DNA from: an uncultured Muribaculaceae bacterium
Lineage (GTDB): Bacteria; Bacteroidota; Bacteroidia; Bacteroidales; Muribaculaceae
NCBI GenBank assembly: GCA_910584125.1
Contig: CAJTXU010000009.1
Coordinates: forward strand, 1-64,000
DNA: 64,000 nt
Direction: 5' to 3'
How positions within the stretch are numbered: the stretch's first letter is position 1; every line of letters starts with the position of its first letter. A model generated the notes under the pieces. The model was not told the DNA's origin. It made no database searches and saw nothing but the letters and a program-made list of their open reading frames with translations. Positions 42,141-51,312 of this stretch are shown one piece after another. The position numbers were made by a program, and so were the translations under genes.

Positions 42141-44903
42141 ATGGAATACAACCACCGAGAAATCGAGAAGCGCTGGCAGCAATACTGGCGCGACAACCGC
42201 ATCTACGAGGTGAAGGAAGACCCTTCGCGTCCGAAATTCTACGTGCTCGACATGTTCCCCTACCCTTCGGGAGCCGGACTCCATGTGGGCCACCCGCTTG
42301 GCTACATCGCGAGCGACATCTACGCGCGCTACAAGCGTCAGCGCGGTTTCAATGTGCTCCACCCGATGGGTTATGACGCCTACGGCCTTCCCGCCGAGCA
42401 GTACGCCATTCAGACTGGCCAGCACCCCGAGAAGACCACAATGGAGAACATCGCCCGCTATCGCGAGCAGCTCGACAAGATCGGATTCTCGTTCGACTGG
42501 AGCCGCGAGGTGCGCACCTGCGACCCGGCATACTACCGCTGGACGCAGTGGGCCTTCATGCAGATGTTCAATTCATATTTCGACCTCGACGCCGGAAAGG
42601 CCATGCCCATCGACCGCCTCACGGCCCACTTCGAAGCCAACGGCAGCGAGGGTATCCATCCCGCCGCCACACGCGAGCTGAAATTCACGGCCGACGAGTG
42701 GAACGCCCTCTCCGAGCGCGAGAAGCGCGAGCGTCTCATGAACTACCGCATCGCCTATCAGGGCGAGACGATGGTCAACTGGTGTCCTCAGCTCGGTACG
42801 GTACTCGCCAACGACGAGGTCAGCGAGGGCCTCAGCGTCCGCGGCGGTTATCCGGTTGAGCAGAAGATGATGAACCAGTGGTGCCTGCGCGTGTCGGCCT
42901 ATGCCCCGCGCCTGCTCGACGACCTTGACTCGCTGCAGTGGAGCGACTCGCTCAAGGAGACTCAGCGCAACTGGATCGGACGCTCCGAGGGCGCCGAGAT
43001 GCGCTTTGACGTCGCAGATTCCGATATCTCGCTCGAAATCTTCACCACGAGGGCCGATACTGTCTTCGGCGTGACGTTCATGGTGCTCGCCCCGGAGTCG
43101 AAATATGTCCCCATGCTCACCACCCCGGACCGCAAGGCCGAGGTCGACGCATACCTCGATGAGGTGAAGCACAAGACCGAACGCGAGCGTCAGATAGAGA
43201 AGAAGGTATCGGGCGTGTTCACCGGAAGCTATGCGGTCAATCCCCTCACTGGCGAGAAGATTCCCGTCTGGGTCAGCGACTACGTGCTGGCCGGATACGG
43301 CACGGGAGCCATCATGGCCGTTCCCGCCCATGACTCGCGCGACTACGCCTTCGCACGCCATTTCAATCTGCCCATCATCCCCCTCATAGAGGGCGCCGAC
43401 GTCTCCGAGCAGAGCTTTGACGCCAAGGAGGGCAGAATGATCAACTCCAAGGGCCCCAAACTCGACCTCAACGGCCTTGAGGTGAAGGAGGCGATCGCCA
43501 AGACCAAGAAATTCATCGAGGAGACAGGCCTCGGAAAGGTGAAGGTCAACTACCGTCTCCGCGACGCGATCTTCTCGCGCCAGCGCTACTGGGGCGAACC
43601 CTTCCCCGTGTACTATAAGGAGGGCACGGCCTATCTGATGGAAGAGAAGGATTTGCCGCTGCTGCTGCCCGCCGTGTCGAGCTATCTGCCCACCGAGGAC
43701 GGCCAACCCCCTCTGGCCCGCGCCGAGGGCTGGACCACCCCCGAGGGCTACCACATCGAGGTCTGCACGATGCCAGGTTTCGCGGGCTCGTCGGCCTACT
43801 ATCTGCGCTACATGGACCCGCACAACGACAAGGCCCTCGTCGGCCGCGAGGCCGATGAATACTGGCGCGACGTCGACCTCTATGTCGGCGGCGCGGAGCA
43901 CGCTACGGGCCACCTGATATACTCGCGGTTCTGGAACAAGTTCCTCTTTGACCTCGGCGTCGTGGCCGAACCCGAGCCGTTCAAGAAGCTCGTCAACCAG
44001 GGCATGATCCAGGGCCGGAGCAACTTCGTCTACCGCGTCAAGGGCACCAACACGTTCGTCAGTCACGGCCTGCGCAAGCAGTATGACACGACGCCCATCC
44101 GCGTCGACATTTCGATGGTCGACAACGACGTGCTCGATACCGAGCGTTTCCGCGGCTGGCGCCCCGAGTTCGCCGACGCGGAGTTCGTGCTCGAGGATGG
44201 CCGCTATGTCTGTGGCAACGCCGTGGAGAAGATGTCGAAGTCGATGTTCAACGTCGTCAATCCCGACGATATCGTCGACCGCTACGGTGCCGACACGCTG
44301 CGTCTCTACGAGATGTTCCTCGGCCCGGTCGAGCAGTCGAAGCCCTGGGACACCAACGGAATCGACGGCGTGAACCGCTTCCTCAAGAAACTCTGGGGTC
44401 TATTCGACAAGGCCGACCTCGCGTCCGACGCCGAGATGACCCGCGAGGAGAGCAAGAGCGTCAACAAGCTCATCAAGAAGGTGACGGCCGATATCGAGAA
44501 CTTCTCGTTCAACACATCGGTGTCGGCGTTCATGATCGCCGTCAACGAACTTTCGGCCATGAAGTCGACCAACCGCCGCGCGCTTGAGCTCATCACGCGC
44601 GTCATCGCCCCCTTCGCGCCGCACATGGCCGAGGAGTTCTGGCACCGTCTCGGCCACGAGGGCAGCGTCGTCGACTCCGAGTGGCCCGCATATGACGAGT
44701 CGGCGCTCGCCGAGGACACCGTGAAGTATCCCGTGTCGTTCAACGGCAAGACCCGCTATATGATCGAGGTCGCCGCCGGAGCGTCGAAAGAGGAGGTCGA
44801 GAAGGCCGCCCTCGGCGACGCCGCGGCCGCCAAGTGGCTCGCCGGCAAGGAGCCGCGCAAGGTCATCGTCGTGCCGGGCCGCATTGTCAACGTCGTCATA
44901 TAA
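42141..44903 (+). CDS. leuS: Leucyl-tRNA synthetase
   Basis: This 920-residue enzyme has the HIGH signature as HVGH (48-51, in [14 protein letters not shown]), an editing domain in the middle ([17 protein letters not shown]), the class Ia motif [10 protein letters not shown] and KMSKS at 697-701. It charges tRNA-Leu; two of its substrates are encoded at 14.9 and 23.9 kb in this window. I start at ATG 42141, where [16 protein letters not shown] is the common N-terminus, rather than at the earlier GTG/ATG codons. The stop is followed at once by an AAGTAA repeat tract. Confidence 0.96.
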   Translation: MEYNHREIEKRWQQYWRDNRIYEVKEDPSRPKFYVLDMFPYPSGAGLHVGHPLGYIASDIYARYKRQRGFNVLHPMGYDAYGLPAEQYAIQTGQHPEKTTMENIARYREQLDKIGFSFDWSREVRTCDPAYYRWTQWAFMQMFNSYFDLDAGKAMPIDRLTAHFEANGSEGIHPAATRELKFTADEWNALSEREKRERLMNYRIAYQGETMVNWCPQLGTVLANDEVSEGLSVRGGYPVEQKMMNQWCLRVSAYAPRLLDDLDSLQWSDSLKETQRNWIGRSEGAEMRFDVADSDISLEIFTTRADTVFGVTFMVLAPESKYVPMLTTPDRKAEVDAYLDEVKHKTERERQIEKKVSGVFTGSYAVNPLTGEKIPVWVSDYVLAGYGTGAIMAVPAHDSRDYAFARHFNLPIIPLIEGADVSEQSFDAKEGRMINSKGPKLDLNGLEVKEAIAKTKKFIEETGLGKVKVNYRLRDAIFSRQRYWGEPFPVYYKEGTAYLMEEKDLPLLLPAVSSYLPTEDGQPPLARAEGWTTPEGYHIEVCTMPGFAGSSAYYLRYMDPHNDKALVGREADEYWRDVDLYVGGAEHATGHLIYSRFWNKFLFDLGVVAEPEPFKKLVNQGMIQGRSNFVYRVKGTNTFVSHGLRKQYDTTPIRVDISMVDNDVLDTERFRGWRPEFADAEFVLEDGRYVCGNAVEKMSKSMFNVVNPDDIVDRYGADTLRLYEMFLGPVEQSKPWDTNGIDGVNRFLKKLWGLFDKADLASDAEMTREESKSVNKLIKKVTADIENFSFNTSVSAFMIAVNELSAMKSTNRRALELITRVIAPFAPHMAEEFWHRLGHEGSVVDSEWPAYDESALAEDTVKYPVSFNGKTRYMIEVAAGASKEEVEKAALGDAAAAKWLAGKEPRKVIVVPGRIVNVVI

Positions 44904-45060
44904 GTAAGTAAAAAGTAAGAAGTAAGAAGTAAGAAGTAAGAAGTAAAAAGTAATACGGGCTGATGCTTTCTAATCATTAATCATTTATCATTAATCATTT
45001 ATCATTTATCATTTATCATTGCCCGTATTATTTATTACTTATAACTTATTACTTATTTAT
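44904..45060. repeat. Heptamer repeats with inverted ends and an ATCATT core, second locus
   Basis: AAGTAAG-type units start right after the leuS stop and run to about 44950. TAATACGGGC (44951-44960) is the exact complement of GCCCGTATTA (45021-45030). Between them lie about seven units of ATCATTA/ATCATTT, and after them TTACTTA-type units. The gap therefore folds into one long stem, like 27729-27929. The GH13 gene starts 20 bases later. Confidence 0.88.
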
Positions 45061-45080
45061 AACCTTAAATTCAAGCGATT

Positions 45081-46472
45081 ATGAAACTTAAACCAATGGC
45101 AGCCATGCTGCTTTCGGCCCTCTGCGCCCTGCCCGGCGCGTCCGCCGCCGACAAGGGTCTCGGGCATCTTCAGGCCTCTTCGCCTGCTCCTGAATGGCTC
45201 GAATCGGCCGTAATCTACGAGGCCAACCTGCGTCAGGGCACTCCCACGCGCGATTTCAAGGGTCTGCAGCGCGAGCTGCCCAGACTCCGCGACCTCGGCG
45301 TCGACGTAATCTGGCTCATGCCTATCCACCCGATCAGCAAGGAGCAGCGCAAGGGTACGCTCGGCTCATACTATGCCGTGCAGGATTACAAGGCCGTCAA
45401 TCCTGAGTTCGGCACGATCGAGGACGCCAAGGAGTTCGTGCGCACGGCCCACAGCCTGGGCATGAAGGTGATTCTCGACGAAGTCTGCAACCACACGGGC
45501 GCCGACAACGCCTGGATCAAGGAGCATCCCGGACGTTTCGCTCGCAACGATAAGGGCGAGATGTACGGTCCATACGACTGGACCGACGTCTGCAAGCTCG
45601 ACTATACCAACCCCGACACCCGCGCCGCTATGATTGACGCCCTCTCGTTCTGGGTGAAGGATGTCGATATCGACGGCTACCGCTGCGACGTGGCCGGAGA
45701 GGTACAGACCGATTTCTGGGAGGAGGCCCGCCCGAAGCTGCAGGCCATAAAGCCGGTGATGATGCTCGCCGAGGCCGCCAAACCGGAACTTCTGCTCAAG
45801 GCGTTCGATGTGGACTACGCCTGGCCGATGAAGGATGTGTTCAACGCCATCGCCGCCACCAAGGGCGTCAACTCATGGGCCGTGAAGCATGACGAGAAGC
45901 GGCCTTCGATGACGGCACAGGACATTCCGGCCCTCATTGAGCGTCAGAAGAAGGAATATCCCGCAGGCTCGATCCACATGAACATGGTGACCAACCACGA
46001 CCTCAATTCGTGGGAAGGAACGGAGTTCGACCGTTTCGGCCCCGCCACGGGTGCTTTCGCCGTGCTGAGCTACACGCTGCCGGGCGTGCCGATGATGTAC
46101 ACCGGCCAGGAAGTGGGCTTCAACCACGCGTTCGAGTTTTTCGAGGCAGACAGCATCACGCCTTCGTACACGGCCAACGAGTTCACGACTTTCTATGAGG
46201 TCCTCAACTCGCTCAAGCACAAGAACCGCGCGCTCGACGCCCGCGTTCCGGCCACCTTCCACAAGAACGCCGACAAGGATATCCTGGTGTTCTCGCGCGA
46301 GAAGGGCGACAACCGCGTAATGGTGATCGCCAACCTGAGCAACGAATCCCGCAAACTCAAGCTCGGACAGGAAGCCGCCCTGCTCGATGGTCTCGCCGAC
46401 TGCTTCACCGGCGTCGCCGGTCCGCTGCCCGAGACACTCCGTCCCTGGCAATACATCGTCCTGACGAAATAG
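45081..46472 (+). CDS. Secreted GH13-family alpha-glucan hydrolase
   Basis: This 463-residue protein has a signal peptide (about 1-22) and the four GH13 regions: ILDEVCNHTG (131-140), GYRCDVAGE (199-207) with nucleophile Asp203, MLAEAA with acid Glu231, and VTNHDLNSW with His306-Asp307. GH13 enzymes cut alpha-1,4 or alpha-1,6 glucan bonds; the exact substrate is not readable. The C-terminal beta domain follows from about 390. The gene is single rather than part of a visible Sus-type locus, since no SusC/SusD pair is beside it. Confidence 0.92.
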   Translation: MKLKPMAAMLLSALCALPGASAADKGLGHLQASSPAPEWLESAVIYEANLRQGTPTRDFKGLQRELPRLRDLGVDVIWLMPIHPISKEQRKGTLGSYYAVQDYKAVNPEFGTIEDAKEFVRTAHSLGMKVILDEVCNHTGADNAWIKEHPGRFARNDKGEMYGPYDWTDVCKLDYTNPDTRAAMIDALSFWVKDVDIDGYRCDVAGEVQTDFWEEARPKLQAIKPVMMLAEAAKPELLLKAFDVDYAWPMKDVFNAIAATKGVNSWAVKHDEKRPSMTAQDIPALIERQKKEYPAGSIHMNMVTNHDLNSWEGTEFDRFGPATGAFAVLSYTLPGVPMMYTGQEVGFNHAFEFFEADSITPSYTANEFTTFYEVLNSLKHKNRALDARVPATFHKNADKDILVFSREKGDNRVMVIANLSNESRKLKLGQEAALLDGLADCFTGVAGPLPETLRPWQYIVLTK

Positions 46473-46493
46473 ACTTTTAGTAGTAAATTTACA

Positions 46494-46525
46494 ATTGGGC
46501 CGCTTCCTTTCGAAAGCGGCCCAAT
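46494..46525. terminator. Bidirectional terminator after the GH13 gene
   Basis: ATTGGGCCGCTT and AAGCGGCCCAAT form a 12-bp stem with an 8-base loop, followed by ATTTTTC on the plus side and preceded by A-rich sequence for the minus side. It sits between two convergent genes. Confidence 0.9.
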
Positions 46526-46544
46526 ATTTTTCATCATTCGTATC

Positions 46545-47363
46545 TTACCGGGCGATATATTTCTTGCCGTTCATAATGTAAAGGCCCTTTTCGTTTTCTC
46601 CGAATCTCGTTCCGTCGGGTCGATACTTGACGCCATTTTCAACAGCATCGTTTTCTATTTCGCCTATACCGTTTGTTCCGGCCTCATAAACCACGCCGGA
46701 ACAACCTGTGACCACTCTCTTAAGCGTAGTGGTGACCTCTGGAAAGAGCGAATAGCACTGGTTTGTGAATCCGGCTATGCTCCCGAGACCGTATATCCAC
46801 TTCGTCGAACCTATCTTTGCATCCGGATCCGACGTATCCGCTCCTTCAGGAAATATATCGACATGTCTGTAGGAATACGGAATATCATTGAAAGTAAAGC
46901 TTGGATCATTACCGACACCCCACTCCCAATTGTAAGACTCGTCAACGAGAGTACCATCCCATTTCATAGGAGTTAATTTCTTGGGTTCCTCAGCTGGTCG
47001 TGAAAACATATATATCAAACGCTCATCACCACCAGTATCGTTCAGAGGCAATGCATATACACACTGAAACTTCAGCGATATACGCACATATGAAACAAGT
47101 TCTTTCTCTCCTCCGTCAACTGAAAGCCACAGCTTCAGATACTCTTTTCCATTGATGGTTTCAGCACCCTCAATCGACTGCTTAAGACTTACCACAGGAG
47201 CTTCCGGATCAAGATTCGATTTCATCTCCACCTCCCAGGTCGTTCCCTCCTCTATGTAGCGTATGTGCTGGTCGCATTTCTCGGGACCTGTTGTCTCAAT
47301 GCACAGACCCGGCAAAACAGCCACAACAGCAAGTATCGCGAGCAGAATTAATTTTTTAGCCAT
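46545..47363 (-). CDS. Secreted protein of unknown function in AT-rich island
   Basis: This 272-residue protein has a signal peptide (about 1-20, with a Cys in GLCIETTG that does not form a standard lipobox) and no recognised domain. It has many aromatic residues and an ending YRPDGTRFGENEKGLYIMNGKKYIAR, similar to short Bacteroidales sorting tails (GIYIVNGKK type). Its AT content is clearly higher than its neighbours', as is that of the C10-like gene 7 bases upstream on the same strand, so they probably arrived together and are cotranscribed. Confidence 0.6.
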   Translation of the reverse strand: MAKKLILLAILAVVAVLPGLCIETTGPEKCDQHIRYIEEGTTWEVEMKSNLDPEAPVVSLKQSIEGAETINGKEYLKLWLSVDGGEKELVSYVRISLKFQCVYALPLNDTGGDERLIYMFSRPAEEPKKLTPMKWDGTLVDESYNWEWGVGNDPSFTFNDIPYSYRHVDIFPEGADTSDPDAKIGSTKWIYGLGSIAGFTNQCYSLFPEVTTTLKRVVTGCSGVVYEAGTNGIGEIENDAVENGVKYRPDGTRFGENEKGLYIMNGKKYIAR

Positions 47364-47370
47364 ACTTAAC

Positions 47371-48612
47371 TTATTTTTGAATTTTCACACCGAAGAATGA
47401 TGTGAAGTTATAATACTTCCCATCTATGCATTCGTCGGAATAATATACGTAATCATTTGAATCTGAAATATCTTTGTCGGCATCTGCCCAATATATATTG
47501 AATGACAGTATGTCGGCTTCTTCAGGAGATCCTCCAGGTTTGTATACATTCTCTCCACCGATAACAATGAAGCAAGTCTTGTTTGCATTCTCGTCTTCCG
47601 CACTTACCAACACCATATATCCGTCGTATAGCAGTGACCAGACCTCAGACGAATCATAATATTCTTTTAGGTCTGATACGGAACAGCCGAGATTTTTTAA
47701 CGCATTCCAAGCGTTTGGCATCTCCGTCACGGAATTGTTCGGATTGTAGTCAGTTTGCATATCTTTCCCTAATTCATTGATTAAGGTCGACATTGCAGCA
47801 ACACCTCCTTCATAGGAATAAAAGAACGTCATATAGATATCTCTGTCTATCAACGTATTGATTGGTGGAAAGTACGGTCCGAACCCAGGACCTTGATTGA
47901 TACAATAATTTATTTTTTTGAAATCGAATTCGGATCCTCTGTAAATCAGTGAATTCCTCGTATTGGCAACAAGCACCGCTCCACATGTAGGAACACATCC
48001 GGTGTCACAGCCGGGATGATCGCGCAATACATATTGGTTGAATGGATCTCCTGAATGCACTCTCGCCGCTATTGAACGCTTAATGTAATGATGGAAATGA
48101 TCCACTCCACACGCCCTGAATTTATCCTCGTTTTCCTTGGCAAGATTGCTGTTTCTTTTTATCAATGAGGTTTCAAGACTTTTCAGAAAGGGATCCTTGA
48201 TAATTCCGTCAACTACATAAATATCACCACTATTCCCATATGCGACCACAGGATATGAGCGAGCGTCATTGGCAATCACTGCGAAGCCCTGATTATTCCT
48301 GAAATGGATTACATAAGCGATTGTGTCGGAAGGGAAATGTTTCCGAAATGATTTGTCACTGAGAGTGATATACTCTACAGTATAACTTCCCGTTTTGATT
48401 CCTTCTCTCTGAAGACTTTGAGAGGCGTATAGGAGCGCCTCCGCTTCAGTCAGCACGTCGGCCTGAGGCTGTTGCAGACTACGGGTTTCTAAGGATGCCT
48501 GTTCCCTATCCTTGAGCGGCTCGTCAATATCGGAGCAGGCACCCAATACCACCGCGACCAGAAGGGAGACAAGAATCGGAAGAAACCGATTCGATGTTGG
48601 TTTAGTTATCAT
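47371..48612 (-). CDS. C10 (streptopain)-family peptidase homologue, lipoprotein, possibly inactive
   Basis: This 413-residue protein has a lipobox LGAC (Cys26), a Spi-like prodomain with ALLYASQSLQ and AVIANDARSYPVVAYG (about 100-126), and GCDTGCVPTCGAVL (201-214), which matches the catalytic-cysteine block of C10 peptidases (Cys206). In the second half, the place where C10 enzymes have a GHAWV-type catalytic His reads NKTCFIVIGG (344-353), with Cys347 in the His position. The prodomain and fold are kept, but activity is doubtful. GC is low compared with the window. The gene heads a two-gene minus-strand unit. Confidence 0.72.
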   Translation of the reverse strand: MITKPTSNRFLPILVSLLVAVVLGACSDIDEPLKDREQASLETRSLQQPQADVLTEAEALLYASQSLQREGIKTGSYTVEYITLSDKSFRKHFPSDTIAYVIHFRNNQGFAVIANDARSYPVVAYGNSGDIYVVDGIIKDPFLKSLETSLIKRNSNLAKENEDKFRACGVDHFHHYIKRSIAARVHSGDPFNQYVLRDHPGCDTGCVPTCGAVLVANTRNSLIYRGSEFDFKKINYCINQGPGFGPYFPPINTLIDRDIYMTFFYSYEGGVAAMSTLINELGKDMQTDYNPNNSVTEMPNAWNALKNLGCSVSDLKEYYDSSEVWSLLYDGYMVLVSAEDENANKTCFIVIGGENVYKPGGSPEEADILSFNIYWADADKDISDSNDYVYYSDECIDGKYYNFTSFFGVKIQK

Positions 48613-48638
48613 GGCTTAATAAATTTGGTTGTATGTCG

Positions 48639-48646
48639 CAAAGTTA
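48639..48646 (-). promoter_or_regulatory. Putative -7 box for the C10-like gene
   Basis: On the minus strand TAACTTTG at 48639-48646, about 27 bases before the ATG. The region beyond is AT-rich and contains a perfect 18-bp palindrome at 48667-48684, but no TTTG at the right spacing. Confidence 0.5.
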
Positions 48647-48830
48647 TAACATTTTTATAAATCACAGATTTTTTATAAAAAATCTAAAAATCTTTTTCAA
48701 AACAAAACATTTGGCTATATATCGCCACTGCATTTCGACAAAGAGAAAGAATTCGATGCAGACCCTTTGCGCATTACCAACAGAACTATTTGTCGCCCCT
48801 ACACCACTATCAATCGCCTGAGAAAACAAA

Positions 48831-48875
48831 TTTCCCGATTTTCCTCCTCTCGATTGGGAACGGAAAACCGGGAAA
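48831..48875. terminator. Imperfect hairpin downstream of the CpsB-like gene
   Basis: TTTCCCGATTTTCC and GGAAAACCGGGAAA pair with one mismatch. It lies beyond the stop of the minus-strand phosphatase gene and may end its transcript. The rest of the 48613-48907 gap is AT-rich with no convincing gene. Confidence 0.5.
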
Positions 48876-48907
48876 TCGATATGTAGCGGGACCGATGAGG
48901 CCCGAAG

Positions 48908-49633
48908 TTATACTATCGCCGGATTGTGGGCGAGGTCGACGAGGTTCTTGAGCGACGAGGAACTCTTGGGACTCTTCTGGATGGTGTGGTCGAACACGAA
49001 TTTGCGATGCACGTCTGAGCCGGTGAGATTCACCATACCCTCCTTGAGCATCCATTCGAGCTTCTTGCGAGCCGTCTCGCCATATCCTCCGACAAGCGAG
49101 ATGAAATTGCACTGGAACATCACGCCGCGTCCCTTCCACTTGCGGTAGTCGGCCTCCGACATGTAGCGGTAACGCTCCGGATGCGCGAGCACGGGCGTCA
49201 TGCCGATGCTGAATATAGACTCGATCATGTCGTCCATTCCGTAAGGAGGATTGACATATGAAGTCTCCACAAGCAGATGCTCACCCTTGTCGCCGATCGG
49301 CAGGAAATCGCGATCGCGCAGACGCTCCTCGAAGAGGGCGTCGAGCATATTCTCCGATGCGAGGGCCAGCTCGATCGGGCCCTTGTACTGCTCGCGTAAC
49401 TCGGCGAAACGCTCGCGTAGACGCCCGGTGGTATTGGGACAATCCTCCATAACGTGAGGCGTCAGCCACACCTTGCGCACACCCTGCTCCTCGAAGCTGG
49501 CGAGCGTCGAAAGAGACTCGTCCATGGTGCGGATGCCGTCGTCGACACCCGGAAGTATATGCGAATGCCAGTCGGTGAAGCCCTGTAACATCCCCGACCG
49601 GGCAAGTTTGTCAACAGATTTGAATGGCCACAT
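48908..49633 (-). CDS. CpsB/YwqE-type PHP-domain tyrosine phosphatase
   Basis: This 241-residue protein has DWHSHILPGVDDG (21-33), the first metal-binding block of PHP phosphatases, then VWLTPHVMEDCPNTT, LVETSYVNPPYGMDDMIESIF, TPVLAHPERYRYM and MVNLTGSDVHRKF. CpsB-type enzymes remove phosphate from tyrosine kinases that control capsule or exopolysaccharide export. A WecA-like gene lies upstream on the same strand, separated by a palindromic mobile element. The ATG at 49633 is chosen over a GTG at 49666. Confidence 0.88.
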   Translation of the reverse strand: MWPFKSVDKLARSGMLQGFTDWHSHILPGVDDGIRTMDESLSTLASFEEQGVRKVWLTPHVMEDCPNTTGRLRERFAELREQYKGPIELALASENMLDALFEERLRDRDFLPIGDKGEHLLVETSYVNPPYGMDDMIESIFSIGMTPVLAHPERYRYMSEADYRKWKGRGVMFQCNFISLVGGYGETARKKLEWMLKEGMVNLTGSDVHRKFVFDHTIQKSPKSSSSLKNLVDLAHNPAIV

Positions 49634-49686
49634 AGGTTTATGTTTTTTTATCCTCTTTATTAACACTGCCAGAGGCCGAAATATTG

Positions 49687-49875
49687 TAAGTAGGTGGTCA
49701 GATTAAAACGATAGTAAAAATTTTTATGAAATCTCGCATACCATCTGCTTGCTGTTTTGGACCGCTTCGGGTCTTTCTCTCAGTCGTGATGCCCGCATCA
49801 CTCCTTCGCTCAAGAGCCAAATCGGTTCCAAAACAGTTACGCATCTGATATGCGTTTAATCTGACCACCTACTTA
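49687..49875. mobile_element. Palindromic MITE-like element with 21-bp terminal inverted repeats
   Basis: The ends 49687-49707 (TAAGTAGGTGGTCAGATT...) and 49855-49875 are perfect complements of 21 bp. Inside, CGCATAnCA...TGTTTTGGA is repeated in reverse as TCCAAAACAG...TATGCG, so most of the 189 bp is an imperfect palindrome. No protein is encoded. A related half copy lies at 61467-61530. It sits between the WecA-like and CpsB-like genes. No target duplication is evident. Confidence 0.82.
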
Positions 49876-49884
49876 TCCGGTGTC

Positions 49885-51012
49885 CTAATCGTAAAGACGC
49901 TGGCCGAGAGTCCGCTCGCGCACGCGTATCATGCGCGTCAGCAACATGTTGAAGAGCGTCCACAACACGAGGTCGGCCACTATGATGACCGTCGGATTGT
50001 AATAGGGCGCCACAAGCAGATTGAACACGATGAAGGCCGCGTCGGTGAGCAGGATGGCGATCAGAGCCTGCCACTGCCGGCACCCGAGCGCGAGCAGTTT
50101 GTGATGGATGTGGCACTTGTCGGGCAGGAAAGGATTGTTACCGTGGCGCACGCGGTGCAGGAAGACACGCGCGGCGTCGAAACAGGGCACGATGATCGGG
50201 GCCAGCGTGAGCACGAACATGCTGTCGCTGCCCGGTATGAAACCGTCGGGGATGTTGCATATCCTGATCGACAGGAAGGCAAGCATCGTTCCGATGGTCA
50301 GCGAACCGGTGTCGCCCATGAATATCTTGGTGTGTCGCTCGGGAGTCCCGAACACGTTCCAATAGAAGAAAGGCATGAGCGTGCCGAGCGTCGCGCCCGA
50401 CAGCAGCGCATAGGCATACTGGCCAGACTGGTAGAAGAGGAAACTATAGAACGACAGGGCTATCGCGCTGAGTCCCGAGGCCAGGCCGTCGATGCCGTCA
50501 ATCAGATTGATGGCATTGATCACGTATATCACGAGCAGGATCGTCAGCAGCCAGCCTATTATCGTCGGAATCTCGTATATGCCGGCGAAACCGTAAAGAT
50601 TGTGTATCCAGGTGCCCGACATAAGGAAGAGTGCCCCGACGATGATCTGAAACAGAAATTTGGCCCTGTAGCGCACGCCTATCAGGTCGTCGGCGATGCC
50701 GACAAGATACATCAGCATCAGAGCGCAAAGCAGGAAGAACACCGGAACGAGCGTACCCGCCAGAGCCGTGTTCATGCCCGGGATCTGAAACCGGATGTTG
50801 CACCCCACGACGACACAGAACGAGAATATGAACGCAGGCAGAAACGATATCCCGCCAAGACGCGGCACGACCCCGCGGTGGATCTTGCGGTCGTCGACTT
50901 CATCAAAGAGTTTGCGGCGGAACGCGATGGTCATAATGTTGGGGATGATGAATCCCGCCAGCACGACCGACACGACGAAACATAGGAAATAGTTAAGTAT
51001 CCAATAAGACAT
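49885..51012 (-). CDS. WecA/MraY-family undecaprenyl-phosphate sugar-1-phosphate transferase
   Basis: This 375-residue protein has about eleven membrane helices. It has the family motifs FDEVDDRKIHRGVVPRLGG (about 34-52), LVGIADDLIGVRYRAKF, VINAINLIDGIDGLASGLS and IFMGDTGSL, and the PDKCHIHHKLLALG block of WecA-type enzymes near 298-311. It starts surface glycan assembly by placing a sugar phosphate (GlcNAc-1-P in WecA) on undecaprenyl phosphate made by UppS. I start at ATG 51012 (MSYWILNYF), ignoring 33 upstream residues. Its own promoter is clear. Confidence 0.9.
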   Translation of the reverse strand: MSYWILNYFLCFVVSVVLAGFIIPNIMTIAFRRKLFDEVDDRKIHRGVVPRLGGISFLPAFIFSFCVVVGCNIRFQIPGMNTALAGTLVPVFFLLCALMLMYLVGIADDLIGVRYRAKFLFQIIVGALFLMSGTWIHNLYGFAGIYEIPTIIGWLLTILLVIYVINAINLIDGIDGLASGLSAIALSFYSFLFYQSGQYAYALLSGATLGTLMPFFYWNVFGTPERHTKIFMGDTGSLTIGTMLAFLSIRICNIPDGFIPGSDSMFVLTLAPIIVPCFDAARVFLHRVRHGNNPFLPDKCHIHHKLLALGCRQWQALIAILLTDAAFIVFNLLVAPYYNPTVIIVADLVLWTLFNMLLTRMIRVRERTLGQRLYD

Positions 51013-51141
51013 GTTATGTTTCCGAATAATGACACACATAGCACACAGCCGGCAGCGCCGCCCGCCGTCTTCACGGCCTGCAAGTCTCACACGTCGCTGC
51101 CCGCGGCACACCGACAGACGGAGTGCCGTTTACGTAAAATG

Positions 51142-51172
51142 CAAAATTACAAAATTTCCCGTTTACGGCAAA
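51142..51172 (-). promoter_or_regulatory. Promoter for the WecA-like gene
   Basis: On the minus strand TTTG (51169-51172), 19 bases, TAATTTTG (51142-51149): a full match. The leader to the ATG is about 125 bases. Confidence 0.8.
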
Positions 51173-51230
51173 ATATCGTCCGCATTTTTAACAATCCGGC
51201 CATCCCGATGCACGCCATCTGCCTCTTGAG

Positions 51231-51262
51231 TTTGCCGATTTGAAAATAATTATGTAATTTTG
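51231..51262 (+). promoter_or_regulatory. Promoter for panB
   Basis: TTTG (51231-51234), 20 bases, TAATTTTG (51255-51262): a full match, about 50 bases before the ATG. With the minus-strand promoter, the 300-base gap 51013-51312 is a divergent regulatory region with no gene. Confidence 0.8.
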
Positions 51263-51312
51263 TGGGCTGATTTACGCGGGCGGCATCGCTCGCCCGCCAC
51301 AACTGAATTGAA

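Noticed and set aside
48633..48821. Small ORF of 62 residues in the AT-rich gap
   Set aside because: Composition is that of random AT-rich DNA, with no ribosome-binding or promoter support, and it overlaps the C10-like gene's promoter.
49687..49875. Invertible promoter like those of Bacteroides capsule loci
   Set aside because: The segment is flanked by inverted repeats upstream of a phosphatase gene linked to capsule control, but its inside is itself palindromic and no TAnnTTTG box is present in either direction. A half copy elsewhere fits a mobile element better. Strain data could revive the idea.
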